Source of the DNA: an uncultured Clostridium sp.
Lineage (GTDB): Bacteria > Bacillota_I > Bacilli_A > RF39 > UBA660
Assembly: GCA_947427095.1 (NCBI GenBank)
Contig: CANEGO010000009.1
Coordinates: 1 to 51,955 of the forward strand
Reading direction: 5' to 3'
DNA: 51,955 nucleotides
The position numbers and the translations under genes are program-made. The notes below the pieces were generated by a model that had not been told where the DNA came from, made no database searches, and worked only from the letters and a program-made list of their open reading frames with translations. Of the stretch, positions 38,679 to 47,053 are shown piece after piece; the stretch's first letter is position 1; each line of letters begins with the position of its first letter.

Positions 38679-40403
38679 TTACTTTTTATTCTTCTTTTTT
38701 TCCTTTTCTTCCTCTTCAAGTTTTCTATAGGCAACCTTACCTACTAGGGTTTTAGGAAGATCCTTTCTAAATTCTATTTCATAAGGAAGGGAATACTTAG
38801 CCAAGTTTTTAGCACAGTGATCATATATTTCATTTCTTATTGTTTCATTAGCTTCTACATCATTTTTTAAAACTACAAATGCTTTTGCAACTTGAACTTT
38901 ATAAGGATGAGGAGCACCAATTACACATGACATTAATACGAATGGTAATTCATCTATTACGTTTTCTATTCTTTGCGGATATAAATTATACCCAGATGAA
39001 ATAATAACTCTTTTTAAACGTTGCTTAAAGTAAACGTAGCCTTTAACATCCATATAACCTAAATCACCAGTATGAAGCCATATTAAACCATCTTTATGTT
39101 TCTTTAAAGTTTCATTTGTTTCTTTTTCATTATTTAAATAACCTTTCATAACGGTTGGGCCGGATAAAACTATTTCACCTTCTTCACCATAAGGAATTTC
39201 CTCTGTTGTGCCAGGTTTTACTATTTTATAATACGTATCTGGATAAGGTATACCAATGCTTCCTTCCTTATAAGTATCCATCGGTGTCAAGCAACTTCCA
39301 GTTACACACTCGGTTAGTCCATAACCTTCCCTTACTTGAATATTAGCGTTATGTTCTTTTAAAAATTTATCAACCTTTTTCTTTAAACTAACCGATAATG
39401 AATCACCACCAGAAATAGCACATTTAATGTATGATAAATCTACTCCTTCAAGATTTTTATTTTTTAATAGTGCCTCATATAAAGTAGGAACACCAGCGAT
39501 TACGTTTGGATGATATTTTTTTAGTAATTTATCAAAGGTTTTAGCACTAAACTGTGGCAATATAACCGCTGTCATACCAAAGCTTAAAACGGTATGAATG
39601 CATATACCAAGCCCGAATCCATGAAAGACAGGCATTATTGAAAGAACCTTCATACCCGGTTTTAAACATGCACAAGCTTCATAACTTTGCATTGCAAGAG
39701 CATTAAAATTAAGGTTCGTCAAAACAATTCCTTTAGAAGTTCCTGTAGTACCGCCACTATATAAAATTGCTGCATCAGCGTCTTCTTTTAAGTTAGCGTT
39801 AGTATCTTTGTTATAACCTTTTGCTCTTGAAATAAAGGTTTTCCAATAAATAACGCTTTCATTCTCCTTAGGCCTTTCAACATTTTTACCTTGTGTAACA
39901 TAATAACCTAAACCTAAAAATGTAGGCATTGAATCCTTAACTGATACTAAAACAGTAGTTTTAACCTTCGTTTTAGGTAAAATATTTTTTAGTTTTGACC
40001 AAGCTAAATCTATTGAAATAACCATTTTACTTTTAGACAAATCTAAATAATATTTAATCTCATTTTCAGCAGATAACGGATGAATCATGTTAGCTACCGC
40101 ACCAACTTTATTTATCGCATAAAAAGATATTATAGCTTCGGGCGTGTTTGGCATACATATAGTTACTTTATCTTTCTTTTTGATTCCCATGGCCTTAAGC
40201 GCTCTTGCACATTCATCAATATCTTTTAATAAAGAATTAAAACTAGCAGTTTTACCAAAATAATTATACGCTGTATACTTTGGATATTTATTACATGTTA
40301 TTTTAAGCTGCTCATACAAAGAATGATTCGGATAATCAAGATGAGCTCTTACCCCTTTATATAAATCATACCACGGTGTTTTTATTTCTGTTTTACTTTT
40401 CAT
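38679..40403 (-). CDS. AMP-forming long-chain acyl-CoA ligase-like enzyme
   Basis: The 574-residue protein belongs to the ANL superfamily. It has the P-loop ILYSGGTTGTSKG, a PVFHGFGLGICIHTVL segment, the YGLTECVTGSC motif, HTGDLGYMDVKGYVYF and RLKRVIISSGYNLYPQ, and the catalytic Lys near the end in PKTLVGKVAYRK. It should activate a fatty acid to acyl-AMP and acyl-CoA. Its ATG overlaps the stop of the lipid kinase gene by 1 base, and that gene overlaps plsC, so the three are co-translated in phospholipid metabolism. Confidence 0.92.
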   Translation of the reverse strand: MKSKTEIKTPWYDLYKGVRAHLDYPNHSLYEQLKITCNKYPKYTAYNYFGKTASFNSLLKDIDECARALKAMGIKKKDKVTICMPNTPEAIISFYAINKVGAVANMIHPLSAENEIKYYLDLSKSKMVISIDLAWSKLKNILPKTKVKTTVLVSVKDSMPTFLGLGYYVTQGKNVERPKENESVIYWKTFISRAKGYNKDTNANLKEDADAAILYSGGTTGTSKGIVLTNLNFNALAMQSYEACACLKPGMKVLSIMPVFHGFGLGICIHTVLSFGMTAVILPQFSAKTFDKLLKKYHPNVIAGVPTLYEALLKNKNLEGVDLSYIKCAISGGDSLSVSLKKKVDKFLKEHNANIQVREGYGLTECVTGSCLTPMDTYKEGSIGIPYPDTYYKIVKPGTTEEIPYGEEGEIVLSGPTVMKGYLNNEKETNETLKKHKDGLIWLHTGDLGYMDVKGYVYFKQRLKRVIISSGYNLYPQRIENVIDELPFVLMSCVIGAPHPYKVQVAKAFVVLKNDVEANETIRNEIYDHCAKNLAKYSLPYEIEFRKDLPKTLVGKVAYRKLEEEEKEKKKNKK

Positions 40404-41278
40404 TATTTTACCTCTTTCAAAAATTTATTTATTAATTTTTTATTATTATAAATTAGCAAAGCTTTTGGAATAAGTTTTATGTTGAATTTTTTATCAACCA
40501 TTATCTCACCATCAACATTACACACTAAATCATAATCACATTTGAATTTTATCTTAGTAGCCTTACTTTTAGTCACTTCCTTAAGTGATTCATGCGTACC
40601 ATTTTTTAACTTATTAATTAAAAACGGCATTATGGGTTTATGTATTTTATCTATAAAGTAAACGTCAAAATAGCCATCACTTAAGAGTGCTTCAGGCGCT
40701 ATTTTATAACCCCCTCCATACATTGTTCCATTGCATACGGTAAGAAGTGTACACTTTCCTTTTGATGAACTATTATCAACGGAAAATTCTATGTTCTTAA
40801 ATTTGTACTTAAAAAAAGTATATATTATACTTGCATTATAAATTTGTGATGGTGGTATCTTAAGTTTTTTCATAACCTCAGCATTTTTAGCAACCTCAGC
40901 ATCAATTCCAATGCTAACAACATTAATAAAGTATTTTTTATTTATTTTACCAACGTCAACAAGCGGCATTTCATCATCTATTTTTTCTAAGGTTTTATAA
41001 AAATCATTACCAGAACCCGCAGGAACAACTGATAAAATATTTTTACTGCCAACAACCCCGTTTAAAACTTCATTTAAAGTTCCATCGCCACCAACACTAT
41101 AAATAATATTATCTTTCCCTTTGATACCTTTTGCAATTTTCGTTGCATCACCAGGGGCATTAGTATAATACATCTGATAGTTTAGACTTTCTTTTTCACA
41201 TACTTTTTTTATACCTATCGCTACCTTAGCAGCCTTACCTTTACCTGATACTGGATTTACAATAAATACGTGCCTCAC
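40403..41278 (-). CDS. Diacylglycerol/lipid kinase, YegS/DgkB family
   Basis: The start is GTG at 41278, overlapping the plsC stop by 4 bases, with GGTGGTG upstream. The 291-residue protein has the family motifs NPVSGKGKA, YSVGGDGTLNEVLNG (the GGDG catalytic loop) and VPAGSGNDFYKTL, then the beta-sandwich domain with GGGYKIAPEALLSDGYFDV. DgkB recycles diacylglycerol released by lipoteichoic acid synthesis to phosphatidate. The plsC-dgk-ligase order supports a lipid role; exact substrate is inferred. Confidence 0.92.
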   Translation of the reverse strand: MRHVFIVNPVSGKGKAAKVAIGIKKVCEKESLNYQMYYTNAPGDATKIAKGIKGKDNIIYSVGGDGTLNEVLNGVVGSKNILSVVPAGSGNDFYKTLEKIDDEMPLVDVGKINKKYFINVVSIGIDAEVAKNAEVMKKLKIPPSQIYNASIIYTFFKYKFKNIEFSVDNSSSKGKCTLLTVCNGTMYGGGYKIAPEALLSDGYFDVYFIDKIHKPIMPFLINKLKNGTHESLKEVTKSKATKIKFKCDYDLVCNVDGEIMVDKKFNIKLIPKALLIYNNKKLINKFLKEVK

Positions 41279-41850
41279 TCTTTTTCACCACCAATTAAAC
41301 CCAAAATTTTATTACGAAGATCTTCATTAGCAGTATCAATATCACCATTAACCTTATATGGTTTACCGATCGTAATAGTAAGGCCTTTACGAAACAATCT
41401 ATAATCTCCAGTTATCGCAAAAGGAACTATAAAACTATTTGTGTTTTTCGCAAAACGAACCGCACCTTTTTTAAATGGTAACAAAACTTCATTAGTATGA
41501 TTTCTAGTTCCTTCTGGAAAAATTCCGATTACACCTCCATCATCCAACATTTTTTCTGCCGCACCAATTGTATTTTTATTCTTATTATGCTTATCAACCG
41601 GAAGCGTTCCTACCAAATCAAAAAATATAAAATTAATTCCCCTATATAATTCTTTTTTAGCTAAAAAATGAATGGTTCTTTTAGTACAAATACCAATTGA
41701 AAGAGGATCAAAAGCATGTCTATGATTTCCCGCTAATATAATAGAACCTTTCTTTGGAATATATTCTTTATTAACTATTTTAGGGCGGTATAAAACTTTA
41801 AATAAAACGGTAAATATCGGCCTTAAAACAGGATATAAATTACAACTCAT
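41275..41850 (-). CDS. plsC: 1-acyl-sn-glycerol-3-phosphate acyltransferase
   Basis: The start at 41850 has GAGGTG 4 bases upstream. The 191-residue protein has the HX4D catalytic motif in GNHRHAFDPL (His43, Asp48), the glycerol-phosphate site GIFPEGTRN, and VPFAITGDY. It makes phosphatidate from lysophosphatidate at the membrane. It lacks a strong N-terminal membrane helix but has a hydrophobic start (YPVLRPIFTVLFKVLY). It is the first gene of a three-gene lipid operon. Confidence 0.94.
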   Translation of the reverse strand: MSCNLYPVLRPIFTVLFKVLYRPKIVNKEYIPKKGSIILAGNHRHAFDPLSIGICTKRTIHFLAKKELYRGINFIFFDLVGTLPVDKHNKNKNTIGAAEKMLDDGGVIGIFPEGTRNHTNEVLLPFKKGAVRFAKNTNSFIVPFAITGDYRLFRKGLTITIGKPYKVNGDIDTANEDLRNKILGLIGGEKE

Positions 41851-41890
41851 AAAACACCTCAACTATAAATTTTATCATGAAATAAAAGCA

Positions 41891-42796
41891 TTAATTAAAA
41901 GATAATGAACCTATTATAAATTCGCCAACACTTTTCCAATTTTCCATAAGATCTTTAGTACAGTTAAAACTCACTATTCTAAGGGTACCATCCACTGAAA
42001 ATATTATCATGTGATTATAAATATCCGTATCAGATGCTTTGGATATAAATTTTATTTCTCCAATATTGTGATTTTGCTTTTTATAAACGTTAGTTTCTAT
42101 TATTTCATTTGACGTGGCAAGTGTTTGCTTCATGGTTTCTAAAAAAGGAGTTATACTCTCATTTTTAATATTATCTTGAGTTATATTAACAACTACGTTT
42201 ATCGTGGTCTCTTCATTAGTTAATACATAAGTAGGAACGTTTCCATTAGGATATTTAACGTTTACTAAATCACTAGACATTGAATCAAATTCTTTTGGTA
42301 TTTTTAAATAAAAATTATCATTATCAAAAGTGTAATACTCTGTTTTAATAACTTCTCCGTCTTGTTTTTTTACTTCAAAAGCTTCCTTCTTTTCATTATT
42401 GTTAACTATTTTTTTATCGATGTTTATTAAGTATTTAAACGAAATGAAAGTACCTATTAAAATAATGGCAACAACTAAACTTAAAAATATCATCTTAAGT
42501 GTTTTAACATCATCTTTTTCCTCTGGCAATTTATTTTCTCTTAAATAATATAAGTGCATTGCTTTTATTTTCCTGTCCCTTTTTAAATCAATTATCATTG
42601 CAGGTATTGCAATTAATATTAGCACACCTATAAAAACTAATGATACTACGCTTGGTATTAAGTTATTAAATTGCATGTAAAGAAGTGATCCTAAACCCAT
42701 TATATAAATTATGGTAATTAAAAGCATCCAACCAGTTTCTTTTGTTACCGGATGGCCATCTTTTTTTAACATCTTTTTAAATTCTTTTATTGTCAT
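41891..42796 (-). CDS. Membrane protein of unknown function (301 residues)
   Basis: The start at 42796 has GAGAGGG 6 bases upstream. Three hydrophobic segments lie in the first 145 residues (TGWMLLITIIYIMGLGSLLY; VVSLVFIGVLILIAIPAMII; MIFLSLVVAIILIGTFISF). A soluble outer domain of about 150 residues follows (FYLKIPKEFDSMSSDLV; YVLTNEETTINVVVNITQD; LRIVSFNCTKD), which has the look of a small alpha/beta lipoprotein-like domain. I do not recognise the family. It is next to another membrane protein of unknown function but separated by a terminator. Confidence 0.65.
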   Translation of the reverse strand: MTIKEFKKMLKKDGHPVTKETGWMLLITIIYIMGLGSLLYMQFNNLIPSVVSLVFIGVLILIAIPAMIIDLKRDRKIKAMHLYYLRENKLPEEKDDVKTLKMIFLSLVVAIILIGTFISFKYLINIDKKIVNNNEKKEAFEVKKQDGEVIKTEYYTFDNDNFYLKIPKEFDSMSSDLVNVKYPNGNVPTYVLTNEETTINVVVNITQDNIKNESITPFLETMKQTLATSNEIIETNVYKKQNHNIGEIKFISKASDTDIYNHMIIFSVDGTLRIVSFNCTKDLMENWKSVGEFIIGSLSFN

Positions 42797-42828
42797 TTTA
42801 TCCCTCTCTTGTACAAACATTATATAAT

Positions 42829-42855
42829 AAAAAAAGACTTTATGACAAGTCCTTT
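42829..42855 (-). terminator. Terminator of the PH-like membrane protein gene
   Basis: A short GACTT/AAGTC stem is followed by seven Ts on the minus strand, then a TATAAT that may serve the next gene. Confidence 0.6.
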
Positions 42856-42881
42856 AAATAATATTTAGTCAACCTCGTTTA

Positions 42882-43898
42882 TTATTTTAATTTAAACTTT
42901 TTCAATTCTTCTTTAGCCTTTTCTTTAGATTCTTTATCAAAACCAATTATAATGTTCTTATTTTTAGATGCTATGGTATTAAATATTTCATTATACATTT
43001 CTTTTTTCGCTTTAGTAATAACATCTAAACTGGCTATATTATGTTTTTTTCCATCTTTTGTAACAACAATTATGCTTTGACTTGTTTTAATACCATTAGT
43101 ACGATATTCAAATGGATACATCCAAATTATATCATCATATTTAATAGTTCTAAAAGTCCCACCAAAATTAATAATATAATTCTTTGTTAAATAAAGTCTT
43201 GCCTTACTATAATAAAATGCATCAGGGGAATTCATCTCACTATCTAAATTCATTATCTCTGAATCAGTTAATTTCTTTATCCCTTTTTTAAACCTATGAG
43301 TATATATTCTTTCAATTATAATTAATATAACACCAATAATCAAAGAAATGAAAAACATTACGTAATAAAAACCTGCAGTGCTACTTCCAGTCATAGTCAT
43401 ATCTAAATATACAGAGCCAAAATAGTTATCATAATCCGCTAAAGATAATTTATCTTCTTCGTTTTCCATGGCTTCATTATACGTTTCAATTGCAAGCTTT
43501 TTTATATCTTTTGTAACATACTTAGTCGTTCCTTCTATTTTTTTAGGATTACTCTTTATGTTTTCATCATTAAGAAGGTTAAAATCCTCTTCGCCCATGT
43601 AGGCAACATACATAAAATTTTCATCGGTAACAAAATAATACGCCTCATCAATACCATCATAGATAGCAAATTTATACGGAATAGAGTTTATGTTTACGTA
43701 AGATCTTATATTATCTTTAGTTTCATTTTTATCTACTATTATTTCGTGTAAAGTTTTAATTTGCTTTTCTTCGTTTTCATCTTCCCGTATTCCCAAATAA
43801 AAGAATACACCAGATAAAACAAATAAAAGTATCGATACATACATTAAATTTTTTAATTTTTTTCTTTCCTTTTCTACCACTTTATTAGTGAATTTCAC
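42882..43898 (-). CDS. Membrane protein with two helices and a PH-like C-terminal domain
   Basis: The start is GTG at 43898, with GGAGTGG about 6 bases upstream. The 338-residue protein has a basic N-terminus, one membrane helix (about 17-38), an outer domain of about 135 residues (FAIYDGIDEAYYFVTDENF), a second helix (FFISLIIGVILIIIERIY), and a cytosolic domain whose strands (ARLYLTKNYIINFGG, IKYDDIIWMYPFEYR, SIIVVTKDGKKHNIA) resemble bacterial PH-like domains. The function is unknown. A TATAAT element upstream (near 43925) may be its promoter. Confidence 0.65.
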   Translation of the reverse strand: MKFTNKVVEKERKKLKNLMYVSILLFVLSGVFFYLGIREDENEEKQIKTLHEIIVDKNETKDNIRSYVNINSIPYKFAIYDGIDEAYYFVTDENFMYVAYMGEEDFNLLNDENIKSNPKKIEGTTKYVTKDIKKLAIETYNEAMENEEDKLSLADYDNYFGSVYLDMTMTGSSTAGFYYVMFFISLIIGVILIIIERIYTHRFKKGIKKLTDSEIMNLDSEMNSPDAFYYSKARLYLTKNYIINFGGTFRTIKYDDIIWMYPFEYRTNGIKTSQSIIVVTKDGKKHNIASLDVITKAKKEMYNEIFNTIASKNKNIIIGFDKESKEKAKEELKKFKLK

Positions 43899-43971
43899 CT
43901 TTTACCACTCCTTTATATAATTATACTAATAATATATCATATTTAATAGATTTTATCAAAATAATAGATAA

Positions 43972-44616
43972 TTAATCTTTATCTACTATTTCATAGCTTT
44001 CATCAATTAAAATTTTAATTAATTCTATATTGATATTATTATCTAATAAAATGGTTATCCAATGTTTCTTATTCATGTGATAAGCTTTAAAATAATTTTT
44101 ATTATCAATTAACTTTTCTATAATTTCTGGTTTGTTTTTTATGTTAAGTATATCTATATTACCTTCTTTTTTAAGTTTTAATACCTTACTTGAAACATTC
44201 ATAAATAAAGCATACCATTTATTACTTTTTGTCTTAAGCGTACAATCTTCTTTAGATTTCTCCCATAGGTATTCGGGAGTAGAACCATATTTTTCTCTAA
44301 CATAATCTAAAAGTTCTTTTTTTAAATTATTTTTATAAAAACATTTATCTAGTATATCTAATTTAATTTTTTCTATCTTCTCTTTTATACTAGCAGTATA
44401 AGAACCATTAGATTGTTTTATATAATATGGTAAGAATTTTTCTAAGCTATCATTTTCATAAACTAATACATCAAATACCTTATCTTTGATGGTAAATTTA
44501 ACAGATAAGTCATCATCTAAAACCTTGTCATATACATAACTATTTTCTTTTTTAATAAATCCATAATCTAATAATGCTTTAACATTTAATTTATAATTAT
44601 CAAAAATATCTTTCAT
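43972..44616 (-). CDS. MmcQ/YjbR family protein
   Basis: The 214-residue protein ends with the MmcQ/YjbR hallmark, AYHMNKKHWITILL, preceded by WYALFMNVS and KPEIIEKL. The N-terminal about 100 residues form an extra domain (LLDYGFIKKENSYVYDKVL) typical of the longer Bacillota type. The fold is CyaY-like and proposed to bind DNA, but function is not established. AAGGTCG precedes the ATG. It follows dinD by 28 bases and may be co-transcribed with it. Confidence 0.88.
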   Translation of the reverse strand: MKDIFDNYKLNVKALLDYGFIKKENSYVYDKVLDDDLSVKFTIKDKVFDVLVYENDSLEKFLPYYIKQSNGSYTASIKEKIEKIKLDILDKCFYKNNLKKELLDYVREKYGSTPEYLWEKSKEDCTLKTKSNKWYALFMNVSSKVLKLKKEGNIDILNIKNKPEIIEKLIDNKNYFKAYHMNKKHWITILLDNNINIELIKILIDESYEIVDKD

Positions 44617-44644
44617 AATAATCGACCTTTTTACTTAAATATAG

Positions 44645-45484
44645 TTATTTATTATCTTTACCAATTTTTATAACATTGTCTTGCTTATCTCGTTCTATTT
44701 CTTTTAAACTTTTATTTGGTGTTGGCAAATTTTCTGGCATAGTACCACCAAGTCTTTCTATAGTATTTCTAACAGCTTTACCAACTCTATAATGAGTATT
44801 AGTGGCGATTTGTTCACTAGGTTCTGTTTGCTTTTCTAATAAGGCTTCAGTCTGTGTTATTCTAAATATATTTGCACCTAATTCAACGCTACCCATATTA
44901 TCTAGTATATCTTCTCTATATCTTAGTCCCTTTCTTTTAGCAATATCATTTGCAGTTTCTCCATTATATAATCCTTTATAACCAGCATTCGTAAACTTAT
45001 CAAAGTTTTTTACACCTTTTTCTTTAGCAACCTTATAAAGAATTTTATTTCCATCTTTCGTTTGCTTACGTCTATATAATCTTTTTTCCTCTTCTGTTAA
45101 CTTTCCATACTCTTCTTCAGTTAATTCCATTTTTCTAGTTTGAACGGCAAAATATGTTTGACCTAATGCTACCTCTTTGAATCTCGGATTAGCATTTTGA
45201 ACTATTAAATAACATGCATATCTAGATAAACGATAGTCTAAAATTGATTTAGATGTTACTCCCGCTACTACGATTTTGGTGTAAACACCAAAATGGGAAT
45301 TAATATTATTATTGCTTTTTGAACAAGCAATTTGAGCTTTTTCTATGACTGCTGAAAAATATCTCCATTCTTTATATCCAAGTATTAATTGTAATTCTCT
45401 TGCTTCCCAATATTCATTTCCATATTCGTCAATATGTTTAATATCTTCAAAAGTTTTTTCAGTATATTCTTTAATTTTATTCAT
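44645..45484 (-). CDS. dinD: DinD-like DNA damage-inducible protein (BRO-N domain)
   Basis: The 279-residue protein matches DinD: N-terminal BRO-N-like segment (YWEARELQLILGYKEWRYFS), the conserved DYRLSRYACYLIVQNANP, FAVQTRKMEL, and a C-terminal GLYNGETANDIAKRKGLR followed by ILDNMGSVELGANIFRITQ. In E. coli DinD inhibits RecA filament activity and is SOS-induced. I see no LexA-type box (GAAC-N4-GTTC) upstream, so control may differ. AAGGAGG precedes the ATG. Its promoter seems to be about 160 bases upstream. Confidence 0.92.
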   Translation of the reverse strand: MNKIKEYTEKTFEDIKHIDEYGNEYWEARELQLILGYKEWRYFSAVIEKAQIACSKSNNNINSHFGVYTKIVVAGVTSKSILDYRLSRYACYLIVQNANPRFKEVALGQTYFAVQTRKMELTEEEYGKLTEEEKRLYRRKQTKDGNKILYKVAKEKGVKNFDKFTNAGYKGLYNGETANDIAKRKGLRYREDILDNMGSVELGANIFRITQTEALLEKQTEPSEQIATNTHYRVGKAVRNTIERLGGTMPENLPTPNKSLKEIERDKQDNVIKIGKDNK

Positions 45485-45644
45485 TCTACCTCCTTCTATT
45501 TTTAATAATCTTCTTTTTTTATATTATATTTTACTTCTATAATTTTTATTGTAATATTATAATATCTATCTCAACTTTCACTTTATAAACTTAAATTACG
45601 ATAGTCGGTATCACAATAATATTTCTTACATTGATTACAAATTT

Positions 45645-45673
45645 ATAGTATCATACATACATTTGTTTGTAAA
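45645..45673 (-). promoter_or_regulatory. Candidate dinD promoter in a 273-base intergenic region
   Basis: -35 TTTACA (45673-45668), a 17-base spacer and -10 TACTAT (45650-45645) extended by TGA. The rest of 45485-45757 holds the upstream terminator and AT-rich leader; I see no other gene there. Confidence 0.55.
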
Positions 45674-45716
45674 TGATATTTCTTATTTTTCCATTAAAAC
45701 TAGATTCCATAATATA

Positions 45717-45743
45717 TAAAAAACTGAATAAAAATTATTCAGC
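45717..45743 (-). terminator. Terminator of the unknown gene at 45758
   Basis: CTGAATAA and TTATTCAG arms form a perfect 8-bp stem with a 3-base loop, followed by six Ts on the minus strand. Confidence 0.85.
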
Positions 45744-45757
45744 TTTTATACTTAATT

Positions 45758-46936
45758 TTAAATTCTTTTTTTTCTAGCATTAAGAATATACTCTTTTTGT
45801 TTTACTATAACTTTTCTGCTTTCTTCCTTTAAATTTTCCTTTTCTTCACTTATTTCCGGACCTATTAGCACATGATTTTCTATATTGCTTAATATTTCAT
45901 TAGATAGTAAAGGTAATAAATATAAATCATTATAACAAGAGTTACTATCAAGCCAAGATCTAGCTGAAGCATCCACTAATTGATATGCAAAAGAAGGAAT
46001 GTTTAATTTTTGTTCTAAATCTTTATTTGTTCTTTTCCACATTTCAATTTGAAAACCAAAATTACGGTACTCTAAAAAAATTAATTTTAAAACATCTAAG
46101 TCAGTTTGATATTTTATTGGCAAATAATCTCTTATATCAGATACGCTATCAGAAATTTTATCTGATTGTTTATAATATTCTAATAAACTCATTATATATT
46201 CCTTATCATCAAGAATTTCTTGAGTTGTATTATTTAACATACTTAAAACGGTATTTTGAGAAAGTTTTGTAATAACTTCTTTTTCTGTTATAAATAATTG
46301 ATTCAAAATCTCTCTATTTTTAATAGATAAAAATAAATTCACTTTTCCATCAATTGTAAGACCATCATAATCTCGTTGTATATTTCTATCTTTCACTATT
46401 TGTCTAGCTAAAGAGATATTTTTTCTACCATAAGCCATTTCATATAAAAACAATAATTCACTTTCAGTATAATTTTTTTTAGCTTTTAAATTTACAACAG
46501 TTTGATAGTTTTTATATCTATCTTCTATCTCTTTTATATAATTTTCAAGTTTAACAGCATTAATTTCATTTAACTTATTAATTAAAATAGGCAAATTCTC
46601 TTCACAAATTTCTGAATACTCTAACCTATTTGTTCCATTAAATTCAACATGTATTTCATTCGGATTAATATTATATTTCATCACTTTTATATAAAACTCT
46701 GGGAGTAAATTACCATTACCTGCATCTTTATAATAAACATATACGTCTCCAGCACTTACACTACCTCCATAATTTATATTGCCATTAATTTTTTCATAAC
46801 ATTCTTCGTAGTTATTAACAAAATTCCACTTCTTTTTACAATTTTTAGTATCATTATATAACTGTTTAACTGAAGACATACTATCTCCATTTACTTTATT
46901 ATTATGTTTATATTTTCTCCAAATTCCTTTTTCCAT
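45758..46936 (-). CDS. Hypothetical protein, 392 residues
   Basis: The start at 46936 has AGGAGGT 5 bases upstream. I do not recognise a family. The N-terminal part (about 35-110) is compact and carries WNFVNNYEECYEKINGNINY and SAGDVYVYYKDAGNGNLLPE, a domain that looks like a small beta fold. The rest is helical, with repeated helix pairs (ESELLFLYEMAYGRKNISLA; ILDDKEYIMSLLEYYKQ), possibly a helical-repeat or DUF4116-like array. There is no signal peptide. The promoter carries a 22-base palindrome over the -10, so it is likely to be regulated by a dedicated repressor, perhaps as part of an accessory or stress unit with dinD. Confidence 0.65.
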   Translation of the reverse strand: MEKGIWRKYKHNNKVNGDSMSSVKQLYNDTKNCKKKWNFVNNYEECYEKINGNINYGGSVSAGDVYVYYKDAGNGNLLPEFYIKVMKYNINPNEIHVEFNGTNRLEYSEICEENLPILINKLNEINAVKLENYIKEIEDRYKNYQTVVNLKAKKNYTESELLFLYEMAYGRKNISLARQIVKDRNIQRDYDGLTIDGKVNLFLSIKNREILNQLFITEKEVITKLSQNTVLSMLNNTTQEILDDKEYIMSLLEYYKQSDKISDSVSDIRDYLPIKYQTDLDVLKLIFLEYRNFGFQIEMWKRTNKDLEQKLNIPSFAYQLVDASARSWLDSNSCYNDLYLLPLLSNEILSNIENHVLIGPEISEEKENLKEESRKVIVKQKEYILNARKKRI

Positions 46937-46955
46937 ACAAAACCTCCTGTTAACT

Positions 46956-46990
46956 AATTTCATTATATAATGAAATTATAATTTAATCAA
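46956..46990 (-). promoter_or_regulatory. Promoter with 22-base palindromic operator
   Basis: -35 TTGATT (46990-46985), a 17-base spacer and -10 TATAAT (46967-46962). AATTTCATTAT and ATAATGAAATT (46956-46977) form a perfect palindrome centred on the -10, the placement of a repressor site. Confidence 0.75.
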
Positions 46991-47010
46991 TTAAATTAAT
47001 ACCACAAAAT

Positions 47011-47050
47011 AAAAGTAAAGATAATTAATATATAACTATCTTTACTTTTT
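47011..47050. terminator. Strong terminator after bceB, with T-tracts on both strands
   Basis: AAAAGTAAAGATA (47011-47023) and TATCTTTACTTTT (47037-47049) form a perfect 13-bp stem, with T-rich tails on both strands. Confidence 0.88.
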
Positions 47051-47053
47051 CTT

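Noticed and set aside
45640-45700. Short minus-strand ORF (about 19 codons) in the dinD leader region
   Set aside because: It has no ribosome site and ends after a few codons in AT-rich sequence that contains the promoter.
45485-45757. LexA/SOS box upstream of dinD
   Set aside because: No GAAC-N4-GTTC site is present in the 273 bases upstream, so SOS control is not supported by sequence.
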